Origin: Cladopsammia gracilis
Taxonomy: Eukaryota > Cnidaria > Anthozoa > Scleractinia > Dendrophylliidae
Length of the DNA stretch: 64,000 nucleotides
NCBI GenBank assembly: GCA_022457155.1
Contig: JAJGOT010000049.1
Location: 801,001 to 865,000, forward strand
Direction: 5' to 3'
Shown: in pieces, positions 37,023 through 49,682 of the stretch
Layout: the number at the start of each line of letters is the position of its first letter
How positions within the stretch are numbered: position 1 is the first letter of the stretch
Notes under the pieces: generated by a model
Seen by the model: only the letters and a program-made list of their open reading frames with translations
Databases searched by the model: none
What the model was told of the DNA's origin: nothing
Translations under genes and position numbers: made by a program

Positions 37023-37093
37023 GTCTCAGTGGCCTAGGGGTAAGGCATCTGTCCGGTCATCAGGAGACCCGGTTTCAACTCCCGGCTGAGGCA
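37023..37093 (+). tRNA. tRNA-like sequence, probably pseudogene or SINE head
   Basis: It folds as a tRNA cloverleaf in outline: acceptor stem GTCTCAG/CTGAGGC with one wobble, A-box-like TGGCCTAGGGG, a T arm with loop TTCAACT, and an anticodon stem with one mismatch. The anticodon loop is CCGGTCA, which lacks the invariant U33 and would give GGT. It is followed by T-runs and an AT microsatellite. Most likely a tRNA-derived relic, not a functional gene. Confidence 0.4.
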
Positions 37094-37142
37094 CTTTTTC
37101 ACTCATAATCTTTGTTGTGAAAATTTCTGTTCTCACTTTAAC

Positions 37143-37259
<117 letters not shown>

Positions 37260-37364
37260 AATTAAACGTAAGGATTTTATACGAACGAAAAAAAAGTACA
37301 TCGCTTTTATTATGTCCAGTTCTAAAAACGAGTAAGAGCGTTTATTTTCAAAAGTTCGAACTAA

Positions 37365-38290
37365 ATAATACAACTAACCAGCTTAACTCACATCTAACTA
37401 AACCAATCAAACCTTTCTTCTCAACGAAACTCAACCAACCAACTATATAGAACCAACCAACCCAACTAACCCAACCTACCCAACTTATGAAGTCAACGAA
37501 ACCAAGAAACCCAACTCCACTATCCATGCAACCGAACCGACCCAACATCTCCTGACCAAACCAACCAACAAACCAAACCAATCTACCAACCCAACCAGCC
37601 GATAGAGTCAACTAAACCAACGCAATTTTACCGGCTAGCTCCACTAACCATCGAACCGAACCAAACCAAGCAACCAATCAATTTACTAATCCAACCAATC
37701 TAACCTAGCCAGCCAATCAAGTCAACTAAGCCAAAGCAACCAATTCCACTAACCATTCAACCAACCTCCAAACCCAACCTCCAAACTGACCCAACTTAGC
37801 CAAACAATCAATTAAATAAAACAAAGCCAACAACTAATCTAACCATCCAACCAAACCAACCCAATCTCGCCTGACCAAACTCAACCAACCAACGAATCAA
37901 CCAACCAATCAGCCAACCAAACCAAGTCAACCAATCAAGACTACTAAAGTAAGTCTCCAAAGCAACCAGCTCCACTAGCCATCCAACCAAAGCAACCTCT
38001 CCTGACCAAACCAAACAGCCCAACCCCATCAAGTCAACTAACCTAACCCAACCAACTCCACTAAACATTAAATCAAACAACCAGACCACTCCTGACCAAA
38101 CACGACCAATCCAACTAACACACGCCATCAAGTCAATCAAACAAAACCAACCCACCCAACTATATCCAACTATCCCATCAATCTAATACTGACCAAACTT
38201 AACCCACTGAAGTCAATCAAACGAAACCAACCAACCAAGCCAACTAGCTAGCCAACCAAGCCATTCCTGACGAAACCCAAACGAAGTAAA
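37365..38290. repeat. AACC-rich degenerate satellite, copy B
   Basis: Counterpart of 5860-6780 with substitutions and small indels. The open minus-strand frames here are repeat artefacts. Confidence 0.85.
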
Positions 38291-38370
38291 ACATTCAGAA
38301 GAAAGACCTCTACAGTTTTATTTTCATCACAAAACACAATATAAAAGGCCTATTATACTTATTTTTAAAG

Positions 38371-38547
38371 TGAACGGGGGCTACTCTGAGTGGAGTACTT
38401 GGTCCAAGTGTTCTTCAAGTTGTGGAATTGGTTCACGTTCGAGGAGCCGTACCTGCACCAATCCTCCCCCGGGTTCCGGAGGAGCGGACTGCTCAGACTT
38501 GGGTCCAAACAGTGAGACACAGCAGTGTAACAGTGGTGATTGTCCAG
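38371..38547 (+). CDS. Host gene exon: thrombospondin type 1 repeat 2
   Basis: A 177-bp phase 1-1 exon, almost identical to the exon at 6859: [20 protein letters not shown] and [18 protein letters not shown], then [11 protein letters not shown]. All six Cys are kept. The acceptor follows TTTTTAAAG at 38370 and the donor GT is at 38548. Amino-acid differences from copy A are few (A/S, E/K, G/D and N/S changes), so both copies may be under constraint as real exons. It follows the 31-kb intron that houses the Polinton. Confidence 0.9.
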
Positions 38548-39209
38548 GTAAACAAGTCAAAAAATAAACAGCTAATGAAATAAACCACAAATACTTTAAT
38601 TCTACGAGAAGAAAGCAGATTTGAAGTATTAAGAGAACAAGACTTATCATTTTAAAATATGTTCACTGGAAGGGAATTCGTATATTCGTGCCTCTTAGCT
38701 CCTCTATTAAACTATTAAACTGGCGATCGCATATCATTTCTGCAGTAGTTTTGTAGAGAATGTTTTCTTTTGTGTGATAACTCATGCAAAACTGATGCTT
38801 AAAATAACGAGTATGACCAAGACTGATTTGACTACGCGCTAGGAAAATACTGCCGAGACAAATATTTAGGGAAGATGGCATGACGTATGATAAGCAATTG
38901 ATTCCTCAGAACCTTGTGTCAGGGTACTAATTATTTTCACTCGGCAGTTATAATTGTTTTACTAATCGCTAAAAAGACTAAAATATAACAAGAACAAGAA
39001 GCTGTACACAGCTTGAACTCGTGGCGCCTTTAACTCATTGCTGCATTGATTCCCAAGTGATTTGAGTGCTTTTACAGAGAAACATAAGCTTAAAATTATG
39101 TCTAATCAAAGGCTCCTAAGAGCCAACCAGAGAAGAAGAAATGCTAACGCGTAACGCAATATTGCCGTAAGCTTACGTTTTCACACTGACACGGTTCGAT
39201 ATATATATA

Positions 39210-39400
39210 TTTTTTTTTTGAATTAAACATAAGGATTTTTGACGAACGAGAAAAAAGTACATCACTTTCGTAATGTCCAGTTCAAAAAAAGAAAAAAAAA
39301 GGAGGACTTTATAAAGATTCGAACTAGGACCGTCCGGGACTAAGTCACAAACTCAATCACTGCGCTGTCCAAGAGCACATACTACCTACGAACTAAATTT
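39210..39400 (-). mobile_element. tRNA-derived SINE-like sequence
   Basis: On the minus strand it starts with a tRNA-like head: an A-box-like TGGACAGCGCAGTG and a B-box-like GGTCCTAGTTCGAATC. It ends in A-rich and AT repeats near 39200. Its tail also occurs at 37258-37325. Classification is tentative. Confidence 0.45.
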
Positions 39401-39637
39401 AATTATTTTAAGCTAGATACGCATCAGAAAGCGTGTTTAGATTGCGAAATCCTTTTAGATCGATTTTAATGTTGCACTAAAAACTCCAAATGCGAAACAT
39501 CTGTAAGCTTATTGTTGTCTATATTCGTTTACATCAAATGAATTATTGTTATCGTTGGATTCACGTTGAATTCCTGTTACGAAACGTGTTCGTAACAAAG
39601 CATTCGCTCACTAAGTTTACAGCTGATGGAAGAAGCG

Positions 39638-39692
39638 AGTGAGTGAGTGAGTGAGTGAGTGAGTGGGTGAGTGAGTGAGTGGGTGAGTGAAT
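39638..39692. repeat. GAGT tetranucleotide microsatellite
   Basis: About 13 GAGT units with a few GGGT variants. Confidence 0.9.
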
Positions 39693-40210
39693 TTTATTTA
39701 AACACCCTTGCCGATAATCCGTTCATCATGCTTTCACGTATACACGGGTTTAAAAGTAAGACTACACTGCACTGACTAGATTCAGTAGCTGACACTTAAG
39801 CTCGACCCGGAGCTCAATCGCTAAGCAAATGGCAAGTTTAATATAAGCTTATAAACACAGAACTTGCCAGAGCAAAAATCCCACAGGAATAAGCGGCGAA
39901 CACAATATCAAACGGTCCTATCCATCCATGAACGCCTTGAATTGTCTTGAAAGTGTGCAATTGTACGCAGTAGTTCTTTATCTTGCTTCTCGAGTCAACA
40001 CACGGAGAGATTTTACGGTATGTATTTCATGGCCGAAAGCCATATAGTCGTCGATATACACTTAAATATGCGTGCATAAATTTGCACGCGCTAATGTGAC
40101 ACGAAAAAAAAAAGAAAAGTCAAAGCCGGATTTACAACTCGTGTGCTTCGCCACAAGTAAAAAGCGCAGTTGTATTACACAACTTTTATAATGTCTTGGT
40201 ATTTATGTAG

Positions 40211-40387
40211 TGGATGGTGGTTATTCTGCTTGGGGATCTTACGGACCTTGTTCACAGACTTGTGGAGGTGGGATAACAACGAGAACCAGAACTTGCACCA
40301 ATCCACCACCAGGTAATGGAGGACAGGACTGCAGTGGACTGGGACCCGCTTCGTCTACCACAGAATGCAACATTGACCCATGCCCAA
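40211..40387 (+). CDS. Host gene exon: thrombospondin type 1 repeat 3
   Basis: A 177-bp phase 1-1 exon: [40 protein letters not shown] and [11 protein letters not shown]. The six Cys and the arginine layer are complete. The acceptor is AG 40209-40210 and the donor GT 40388-40389. It is more diverged from repeats 1 and 2 than those are from each other. Confidence 0.9.
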
Positions 40388-40547
40388 GTGAGTTTAACAA
40401 CAATAGACATTTTTTCAACTCCGTTTCATCGGCATTTTATGAGCGATATGTGTGTACTAAGCGTATCTTTCTCGTCACTAAAAGAGACACGAGAGAGTAA
40501 TTACCACTACAAGAGTAACTAACATTTTCTCAACTTGTTTCTCTCAG

Positions 40548-40703
40548 TAAACGGCGGTTACTCTGAATGGGGACAGTACGGTCCTTGTTCAAAGACAAGA
40601 ACCAGAACGTGCACCAATCCACCACCAAAAAACGATGGCAACGATTGCAGTAGCTTGGGACCTGCTTCTTCTACTGTAGCATGTACCACTGATGAATGCC
40701 CAA
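40548..40703 (+). CDS. Host gene exon: thrombospondin type 1 repeat 4, shortened
   Basis: A 156-bp phase 1-1 exon: [33 protein letters not shown] and [11 protein letters not shown]. Compared with repeat 3 it lacks 21 bp, removing seven residues around the QTCGGG segment, including one conserved Cys, while keeping the frame and the splice sites (AG 40546-40547, GT 40704-40705). The domain would have five Cys, leaving one unpaired unless pairing is rearranged. Confidence 0.88.
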
Positions 40704-41579
40704 GTGAGAAAAAATGTTTCTTGTGTAAATTGCTCTTTAAGTTGACTCCCATCGCGCATCACTACAGAGCATAATATCTTGTGTCATTTGCACGTGCAAT
40801 GAGCGCAAGCGCATTTTGAACCAAGATTGTTTTCCTTGGGAGCATGGTGACGATACATCCAAGTTGAAGGAATTATTTATCCCATTTTTGAATATTTTTA
40901 TGGATTCACTTTAACAATCTAGTTTTAAGCGTTTCACAGGATGATTGATGATTTTACTATTCGATAACTTTAAGGCGCTTTCCGTAACATTCTTCTGCAA
41001 GACATAAAAATAATACTAACATTTCATTGCTAGTCATAAATTTCTGGAAATAATGGTGAACACTCGCTCAAGGCAACGATTTACAATATTACCGTCACAA
41101 GCCAGCCAATTTTGTTTTTACTACAGCCCTATAACGTGAAAACAAGCATTTTGATCCCGTCTTTCATCATATTTGTTAATGCACTAGATGACATAAATAG
41201 CTGTACAGTACTATTTATTATCCAGTTGTTGTTAGTTTCCCTGCATTAATTTTCTAATAAAATCAAAAAACCATGTGTTTGTGCTATAAAAACCTAATGG
41301 GAGGCTATAATAGTAAACTACAATTTAAACAGTCTAAGGTTGTAGTTGCAATTCGAATCATGTATTTTACAATTGATAAATTAAATGGCGGCATCCCAAG
41401 TTAAGAGTGTTCGAGTAGTTAATTATTACCAATACCAGCAAAACCATCATAAGGGGACACCTCTATAAATAATGGGACATTTCGCCTTGTCCAGAGGGTG
41501 TCCCCTTAAAATGGAGGTTATATTGTACCAAACCCTCGGTGTCCAGTTCAGATACACGATTCTTTTTATTGTTTTACAG
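40704..41579 (+). other. Intron before the first Cys-rich GC...CW domain exon
   Basis: AT-rich. It contains a short hairpin element at 41451-41507. Confidence 0.6.
41451..41507. repeat. Short palindromic element
   Basis: The arms AAGGGGACACCCTCT-type (left AAGGGGACACCTCT, right AGAGGGTGTCCCCTT) enclose about 28 bp. A MITE-like hairpin in an intron. Confidence 0.6.
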
Positions 41580-41873
41580 AAACTTGGAATGCCAGAGGAT
41601 GTTTTCATAACAGTGGAAAAGCCTTGCCAGATATCCTGAGGAAGGTAGCCTATGTTGGACTAACAAAAAAATTGTTATATTGCAAAGAGAAGGCCAACAA
41701 TGAAGGATTCACTCTTTTCGGTCTGGATGATAACGTATGCTGGACTGGTGATGATGCCGTAAATACGTATGACGATTATGGATCATCAGGGCAGTGCCAA
41801 ACTAATAACGTCGGCTCCTTTGGCTATTTAGAGTCACGATCAATGGCTGTTTACAAGAAAACGAATGAAAACG
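41580..41873 (+). CDS. Host gene exon: Cys-rich GC...CWxGDD domain 1
   Basis: A 294-bp phase 1-1 exon of 98 codons: GCFHNSGKALPDILRK, KLLYCKEKANNEGFTLFGLD, DNVCWTGDDAVNTYDDYGSS and GQCQ. A domain of this pattern (GC[FY]...KALP...C...G[FY]..FG....CW.G) is frequent in secreted coral proteins and resembles WSC- or lectin-like modules; the exact family name is uncertain. It follows the four TSP1 repeats in the same gene. The acceptor is AG 41578-41579 and the donor GT 41874. Confidence 0.82.
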
Positions 41874-43004
41874 GTAAGTATAAATCCTGTACATTAAAAT
41901 AAATTTTAACCTACAGAAAGCATCAAACAATGAGTATATACCAGTTGTTTTTATAGCCCAAATTCGAGTCTCTTTACACATTATTCTAACCGAGTTGTAG
42001 ACTGAATAAAGTGTTAAACAATACGTGTGTGAAAAGTGGAACCATTCATTGTTACAATGCGACGCACCTTACCATGAGCAACCAACAAACGTTTTTATAA
42101 GTTTGCATGATACAGCAGTTTTCATTTGAGTGTTGTAAAACCAAAACCAAAGTATAATTACTCTGTCCAATCACAGCAGTCGTAAACAATCCAATGAACC
42201 AATCAGAGCTCAAAGCAAATACATGTCGCCGGCGCTAAGCGCGGGAAAACGCGTGAGAGCAAGTCACGATTGGTTTTGGTTTTACTTTTGATTGATCGAG
42301 AATGTGGCGCGAGACTTTTTAGCCAATCACAAAGCGTAGCAATGAAAAACCAAAGTAATTGTCTAATTACTTTCGACACTCTATTGAAACTGCTCTATCA
42401 CCAGCTAATTCCTGTAATCATTTTCGTAACTGCGGAAACGTGGTAAGCAATAAGGTAAATTAAATCTTCCTATTTTGTAACTGACTTTACACTTCTGCGA
42501 TAAACACAAAGCGACAAGATTACATTACATCGTGCTCAACTTTGCGAAGAGGCGTACCCGTCAATTGAATTCGAGGCGTACCCGTCAATAAAAGGCGCGT
42601 CGCATTGTAAACTGTCAAAAGGGAATATGTGAACATAAAATAATATTGGAATTACCAATCTATCGGCGAATAAAGTGCTTGAATAGCATCCCATCGAGCT
42701 TATGATGGGTTCAATTATCAATGCTCTAATTGTAGTCGCTTTACATACATGCCCGGGCATGCTTCGTATATATCTCTTTTTGCAATCAATCAGGGAGTAT
42801 TGCACATGATCCTTCAACACTTCATTGTTTCCATTAGCAATTCTCCGTATCATTGTTTACCACGGTGAACAAAAGCTATTGTAGTGCCAAATTAATGTTA
42901 ATGAGCCCTTCTATGGCAACAAAAGCAGATACCCAAGATATCTAAGAGAGGTCCTCAAATATTGACATTATGCAAGACTTTTTATTAACCTCTTTGCCCT
43001 TGAG
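41874..43004 (+). other. Intron between the two GC...CW domain exons
   Basis: It includes CCAAT- and CAAAACCAAAG-rich repeat pieces, present in both orientations near 42135-42155 and 42268-42355, and a small direct duplication of GAGGCGTACCCGTCAAT at about 42550-42590. Confidence 0.55.
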
Positions 43005-43315
43005 AAGATGTTTGGGAATACCTTGGGTGCTACAGCAACAAATCTCCTAACAAGGCCCTTCCGGATGTATTGGACAACGACGTTGGAAGTGTGTCAGGCC
43101 CGGATGCAATTTATGACTACTGCAAAGCAAAAGCCACCTCCCTTGGATACACAGTGTTTGGGGCAGACGAAACGAAATGCTGGTCAGGAGATGACGCCAA
43201 GAATACCTACAGTATTTATGGTAACTCCGATGAGTGCAAGTTCAGTACGGCCAACACAGGCCATGCCAACGGAAGAAGCAAATTCGGGGACGTCTTTGTC
43301 TACCAGCTGGAATGA
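43005..43315 (+). CDS. Host gene last coding exon: Cys-rich GC...CWxGDD domain 2
   Basis: The acceptor AG at 43003-43004 enters in phase 1. Coding: GCYSNKSPNKALPDVLDNDV, DAIYDYCKAKATSLGYTVFG, ETKCWSGDDAKNTYSIYGNS and KFGDVFVYQLE, then TGA 43313-43315. It is paralogous to the previous exon (shared KALPD, FG, CWxGDDAxNTY, YG.S..C). The stop is directly followed by G/GTGAG, a plausible donor for a 3'-UTR intron leading to 44526. Confidence 0.85.
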
Positions 43316-44525
43316 GGTGAGATGTTCTAACAATTGTAGATACTTATACGACCAGACATTGTTTATATTAACTGAGTTGATAAGGTAAATTGGCCACGGT
43401 AAAAATACAATTTTTTTGAGCGCAGCCCTTCGTTGGGGCGTATCAAGGAATTGTGGGGTGTGTGTGGTCCATACTATCAAAAGGTAACGGTTAGGGTTAG
43501 GGTGGAAACATGGTAACGGCGTAAAACAAGAATAAATTAGTTGAATTAATAAAACACGTTCGTTTATTCGTGGAGATTAAGAGGGCCGATATGGAGATTA
43601 ATGTTTCGCTCTTCATATTTGAAGCAGATCGTCCTGTGTTGTTTAGAAAGATTGGGGAGATTAAAATGACGAGCGACTGGTTTAGTAGATGTAGGTTATA
43701 CCTACGCGCTCTTAAAACGTGGCCAGGGTTAATTAAAACAGTAACAGCTGTGTGAAATTAATGTATTGAAAGGTGCTGTGTAATAGTGTTCCCCTTCGAG
43801 AGTGCGATGGGTGGGTTGGGGTAGGGGGAGGGAGGTTGATGAATTAAATCTACAGTCGTAGCTCTCTTAAGCAGCAACTGAAAGTGGCCCCTGGTCAGAA
43901 GCTTGTGAACATATACGGTGGTTTTGATGACAAAGTAAAATGATTTGACGATTTTACAGTACACCCATTAACAAAATGAAGTGCTGCTTCTAACAAAACA
44001 TAAACGTATTTTAACCTTTAAATGTATTGGGGTGGTCGCTTACAATAAAAAAAAGAAACGTCCATATTTGTAATTTATTTTGACGAAATGTGACTTGCGA
44101 AAGCGGTGTTTCCAAAACAACGGCCTGACTCGGTCAAAAGTGCTCTCTGTTTCTACTTTTTAGCGTGTCTGACCGTTATTTTGAAAATCCACCGCTTTCG
44201 TGAGTCCAAATCGCCAAACTGAATAAACATATAGCAAAACAAAGTAAATAAAAACAGAAAAACAAAGCTAAACAACATGGCAGTGATTTCGAGAGTTTCT
44301 ATTCTATTTTCAAGTGAGGCTTATTTTATAGACCGATACGGCCGTAACGGTTGCACAGCAAGCCACACAAACAGGGGATGGTAAGCCTGTGGTTTCAACA
44401 GTAACTTACTAACTTACTCACTTGCGCAGTAACAACGCTCACAAAAAATGCTTCCTACAGAGTAAAATCTGTATTCTAAGCGAGGGATCCGTTAATTAAA
44501 GTATGCTTCCTTTGTCTTTCTACAG
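43316..44525 (+). other. Probable 3'-UTR intron
   Basis: GTGAG at 43317 to AG at 44524-44525. It contains GGTTAGGGTTAGGG at about 43490, too short to call telomeric. Confidence 0.45.
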
Positions 44526-44760
44526 GAAATGGTTTCAGTGATACCATGAGACACGGCTACTGGACACAAACGAAGAAATTCTGGGGAAATTGTAACTTAA
44601 AAAGGGTTTAACATAAAAATGGGACGACAAATTAATCCAAATGACAACTAGCAATTAACAGTTGTTGGCCATTGCTGTTATAGTTTGATCAACTAAGGTG
44701 ATCTTAACAACTTAATTTGAAGGGTTTAAAGTTAAGGTATTAAATAAAAGAGCATTGAAA
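44526..44760 (+). other. Probable 3'-UTR exon with poly(A) signal
   Basis: Starts after TTTCTACAG and contains AATAAA at 44743-44748. It has no long ORF. If spliced from 43316 it would be the 3' end of the TSP1 gene; RNA evidence is needed. Confidence 0.4.
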
Positions 44761-46177
44761 ACGTAACTCTTTTGTCCTATTGGCTCTTTTTGAGAGTTTC
44801 CTAGCCCAGCTGTTATAATAAATAACCCTGGCCAATGAGTTATAACTTTTCACGGTCTTCACTCCACCCTGGCCGCCAGCGTGCGTGTCTCGAAAGTCCC
44901 GAAAATTTTTCGGACCCGAAAAACTGTGTTACGTGCAGAATGTTTACGAATGAAGATTCGGCTTTTGTTTATTTTGAAAGCTAAGCAAGAAAAATATTAC
45001 GTTTACTACACAACTTTACCTGATTTGTGGGCTAAAAACTTCAACGCCTTTCGTTAGAAACTACATTTAAAAAATAGCTTTCGGGCCCGAAAACGTGAGT
45101 TGGTGTTGATCGCACGGCCGACTCTTTCTTTATTACTGATGCCTGGGTAATGATCTTACCTTCGGCCTCTGATTGATGGAGTTAACGACAAAACAAACAA
45201 ATGTCATTGATCCTTATTATTGCATCTACCGAGAGGACGTTTATGGGATATTTCTTACAAAATACTCTGAAATTGGCATTCTCAGAATGTAAAAGAATCC
45301 TTCTTCGCTTTGCAGTACTGATTTGCAGAGGAAACTTAAGCTTCTTATTGGGCAGTGTGACGAGTCAGTTAAGGCAACCAATGCACAGAACACATTTGTT
45401 ATACAAAACAAATTGGATTATATCACATGTTACAGAATAGAATGAGGACTAAGTTCCAAAGACGCCTATACGTATCCTTATTTCTCTACTGCTGCATGAG
45501 TTGTGGTAGTTTGGAACTGTGCAGTCGTCTATATTCTGTTTAACAAATATATTATTCCATTTGGCCGTGTGTCTGTTCAGTTATAGATCACAGATGACGT
45601 AAAAATGTGGTAAGAACAAAAAAGTGGCACACGTGCCGCAGGCGAGTGTGTCACTGATGTTCTTACCACATTTTGACGTCTTCTGTGATTTATAACTGAA
45701 CAGACACACGGCAAAATAGAATCTATTTGTTTTATACAATAACAAGAAAAGTAAAAAGAGTGAAATTATGAACTTGCCTCGTAGCGCTCGACTGTTCGAA
45801 GACTTGTTCCGGTTTAGGTATTTTTCAAGTAGCCAAGAACACTTTTCGTCTTGGTGTCTTCTTTTTCTTGCTCGTAAACAGCTCCTTCTAAACATTTTTC
45901 GACGCTTTCACTTGCTCAATCCAGAATAATGTCGAAAACATTTTCAAAATTGTGCGCCATGTTGGACAAAACAAAGCAAACAATTTTTCTATGAGGTCAG
46001 CCGTGCGTCTGTATTCTGATAGATCATAGGCAACGACCAATCACAGAGCGCGTAGTATTCAATTGATTGTATAATTAAGATTTGTATTATAATTTCCTAT
46101 ATTTCCCCCCCCCCCCCCCCCCCCCTCCCTCCCTCCCCCTGTACGTCCGAGGGTCCAGGAGCTTGGTTTTAGCAGGG
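44761..46177. other. Intergenic repeat DNA
   Basis: Holds a large hairpin at 45564-45712 and a C-run of more than 20 at about 46105. No gene seen. Confidence 0.5.
45564..45712. repeat. 149-bp palindromic MITE-like hairpin
   Basis: The arms GCCGTGTGTCTGTTCAGTTA...AAGAAC and GTTCTTACCACATTTT...CACACGGC pair imperfectly over about 55 bp. The centre has GTGCCGCAGGCGAGTGTG, shared in part with the hairpin at 1337-1385. Confidence 0.75.
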
Positions 46178-47165
46178 CGCTAAAAAGAATGGGCGGTGCA
46201 AAGCGCCCACAGCGCTTTGGCGATGTGTGATGTGGAGCGAGACTGGGCCGAGCGCCCTCGAGAGAGCCGGAGTTAAAAAAATGGCGGCAAATGGAGGTCG
46301 ATGGATGATGAAGAAAAGGGATCGCTGCAAGAAAATGGTACAAGATATCCACTTAATGTTTTCGACATGAAGATTTCAATGTTTTTTCAAAGCTGTAGGC
46401 GAGAAAGAACGGGTTTTATACTGTAACATTTATCACGAATGGAAATAAAACGAGCTTGTTAGAAATGCGTTACGCAAAATGTTTGCACGCAAAAACTAAA
46501 TCATTAATTCCCTGCGAACTATGACAGTAAACGGGTAAAGGTTAAGAGTATAGATAGAGAACCTATTGCTCTTTCATCCGTGTAAATTTCGTTTTGAACT
46601 TTTTTGAACTTTTTTAGTTACATGCTATAGAATTAAGGTGGTTGTTCTGTGTTGCGATTAATATTGAGACTGACTAGCTGTGGAAGCATATTTTTGTTTA
46701 AGAAAACTTCATGTGCCCTATTCAGGCACTACTAAAGCATTGAATGATAGGTTTGATCGAATGAAGGCCCCAAAACACTAAAAATGTTTCATTGATAAGG
46801 TGTAAATTGTTGAAGCATGCAGTGATTATAGTTATTGATAGCAGTGTAAATTAAAGTGGTTGGTTCTCTGATCCTGATGGCATAATGTACTGTACTGCAT
46901 TATAAAATCTGATTTTCTGCTTCCAGTCACACAGTTATTCAGCCATTTTTTTAAGACCTGTGAAATAGTAAATACCAGCGTGCTGTGATACTAAGTGCCT
47001 GCATGGTACAGGACATTTAATACATTCCCAAAATAATTTTTTTTTATGAGACAACACTTACAAAATGATAAAATTCAGCAATGGATATTAACATTATCTG
47101 CATAGGATATGTTTGTGGATTTAAAGATAAACACATGTACAGAACATAAGAAGAACAACAGAAAC
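46178..47165. repeat. Large inverted repeat, left arm
   Basis: About 1 kb that recurs inverted, with moderate divergence, at 49893-50890. Examples are GGGCGCTAAAAAGAATGGGC (46174) against its complement near 50885, and ACATGTACAGAACATAAGAA (about 47130) against its complement near 49905. Confidence 0.8.
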
Positions 47166-48714
47166 GAAAGGGGCCATATCGTATTGTGTCAAAATCAAAA
47201 TGGATCTAGCAGCTTAACCTTAACCCTAGACCCATTTTGACATTTGTTTTAGTTATGTGGAACAGATCTTTAACAAAAATAACTGTTGATATATTAAATA
47301 TAGATTGATAAATAAATGTCAGTGTCATATATACAAGCTATATGATGTTTCCTTTTGTGATACTGTATTTCCATTGTCCTGGAGCAATTATTACTCTTTA
47401 GTTTCCATTTGACAGGTCATTCATTATGTATGGTATACTTTAGTTAAATATCAATGTTGTATAAAAATGATATGTGACATTTCCTTGTGATATTCCCATA
47501 GTCCCAAAGCAAACTGATCTTTCCTGCAGTTTCCTGTTTATTTTGGCTGGTCATTCAAATATAAGGAAGAGATCGAGACTAAAATAATACAAATTTAATA
47601 TTAACTTAAAATTATTATTTCAAAAGTATTAAATAAATGGTACCCTCTTTACAACTTAATTCAATACCTTTCAATATGTAAACATCTCACTGTAAATAAA
47701 CTTGAGCATATTTAAAAAATGGAGTAAATAAAAGAAAAAAAGCTTAAGCGATTCTTATGGAACCCAGGGGAGAGAAGGGGGAGGGGGGGGGGGGGGGGGA
47801 GGGTTTAAGGGGGAATAATCAGATAGATATAAAGTGACTGGGATGTGCAAAATAACTTTTTGTGTTTGAAGTTCTTATATCAGTTCTATTTTTTTTAGTT
47901 TTTTTTAGGAGAGAGGGGTTATATGAATTAAAATTAGTTTTTGATATAAGCCATTTGCAACATTGGACATTATACTGAAAAGGCATGAGATTTTAGGGGT
48001 TTTGTTTTTTTTATATTATGTAAATTTATACAGTGTATGGCTTTGCTTGCAACTCAATCTGTCTCACTTTTAAACCCTGAAGTACAGCCCCGAACACCTG
48101 GGGGGGGGGGGGGGGGGGGGTGGGGCACTCCCTTATAAGGGCTTAATGGGGACGTGCGGCCAGCAAGGGTATGTTTTTCGGGATTTTTGTCACCGTTTAT
48201 CAGCCTTGCTTTTTTATCAAATCATTTTATCGATTATATCATTTTTTGTCTTAATCAGGGTATCGATTTTATCAATTGTTGTCTTTACTTTGACGAATAA
48301 ACAGCCTGCGCTTATGTTCTACGAACTAAACTGCAGCATTTTTTTTTAATCTAAAATAGGGTTTGGATCAAAATCGGAATTCTGTCTTCAACAGGGTAGG
48401 AAAATAAGCGATTTTTGTCTTAAACAGGGTCAGGGTTTGAGGGGCCGGGCCGCATCTCCCCACCCAAGGATATATCGAGTACCCCCCCCCCCCCCGGGCC
48501 CGAAGAGCCACCACCCTTCCTACAGGATGCAGCATTGTTAAATAGTTAAAAGGGTTGACAGGGTAAGAACGTCTCATCTGATCACAAAATATCCACATCA
48601 GATATAAAGGACCATAAAGAGATGTCCCTGTCCCTATTGACGTTGCTATAACAAAGTGCATGTTGATGTATGTTAGTTTGATACAATACAATATGACCCC
48701 TTTCCTTTCGGTAG
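47166..48714. other. Interior of the large inverted repeat, non-coding
   Basis: AT-rich with G-runs at about 47785 and 48102 and a C-run at 48481. It holds repeated CAGGGT-rich decay products. No ORF of interest. Confidence 0.5.
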
Positions 48715-49595
48715 GTAGGTAGGTAAACTTAATTTAGACACGGTATCAATTCACAATACATGCTCTTCCATCGAGCCGTGTTTTTAACAACAATAGATTA
48801 AGTACTTAACTAATTTAAATTATCTAACTAAATTAATTTTTTATATAAAATTGTATTAAAAACAATAAAAACTATCCTTTATTAACTGTCATTAAAATTA
48901 GATAAAAATTAAATACATGATTTAAAAGAGCTAAGAGTAGGCTGTATCTTAGCGCTCAAAGGTAAGCTGTTCCAGAGGACAGAACCGCGATATTGAAAAC
49001 TTCGTTTGCCTACTTCAGTACTCGGTCTAGGAACGAAAAGGTTGTATTTTGAATTTCTTAGATTATGTGAGTGAACACTGGATGTAGCTTTAAAAACACT
49101 GTTTGGACGAGTCGGAGAAAGATTGTGGAGAGTCTTAAAGAGAATAATTGCTAGTTGCTTTGAACGCCTTCGCTCCAGAGAATCCAACCAAGGTCACCGA
49201 TTAAAGTGGAAGATCTAACATTTAAATCAGAGAAAATGATTAAACGCGCAGCCCTATTTTGGAGTTTTTGGAGTCTCTCAGACTGACACACACCTATACT
49301 GTCCCATACGGAGCTACAATAATCAAAGTATGGTTGGATGAGGGCTTTATAAATCATGATAAGAGTCTCACGGGGAACCAAATTCCTGACACATTTGATA
49401 GCCCCGAGGCCAGCGGATGCTTTTCTAACAATATAGTCAATATGGGAGTCCCACGATAAGCTCTCATCTAAATCAATGCCAAGATACTTGTAAGTTTTAG
49501 CTCTTTCTAGAGAATGTTCATTAATCTTGATATCAAACCGGTGGTTTAAATTAGCCAACTTGTTATGGCTATCAATAATAGAATACTTGTTTTTT

Positions 49596-49682
<87 letters not shown>

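Larger units (their letters stand above)
37326..39205 (+). repeat. Segmental duplication copy B (intron + TSP1 exon + intron)
   Basis: Paralogous to 5821-7606. It begins at the donor-site sequence following the discoidin exon but without that exon, so the 5' breakpoint lies at the exon/intron border. Copy B carries about 90 bp near 38955-39045 not found in copy A. Just upstream (37258-37325) is a piece that matches the tail of the SINE-like sequence at 39215-39290. Confidence 0.85.

Noticed and set aside
37023..37093. Functional tRNA-Thr gene
   Set aside because: No U33, a mismatch in the anticodon stem and an imperfect T stem; kept only as a tRNA-like relic.
43484..43500. Telomere-like GGTTAGGGTTAGGG
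   Set aside because: Only two and a half units in non-coding DNA; not an array.
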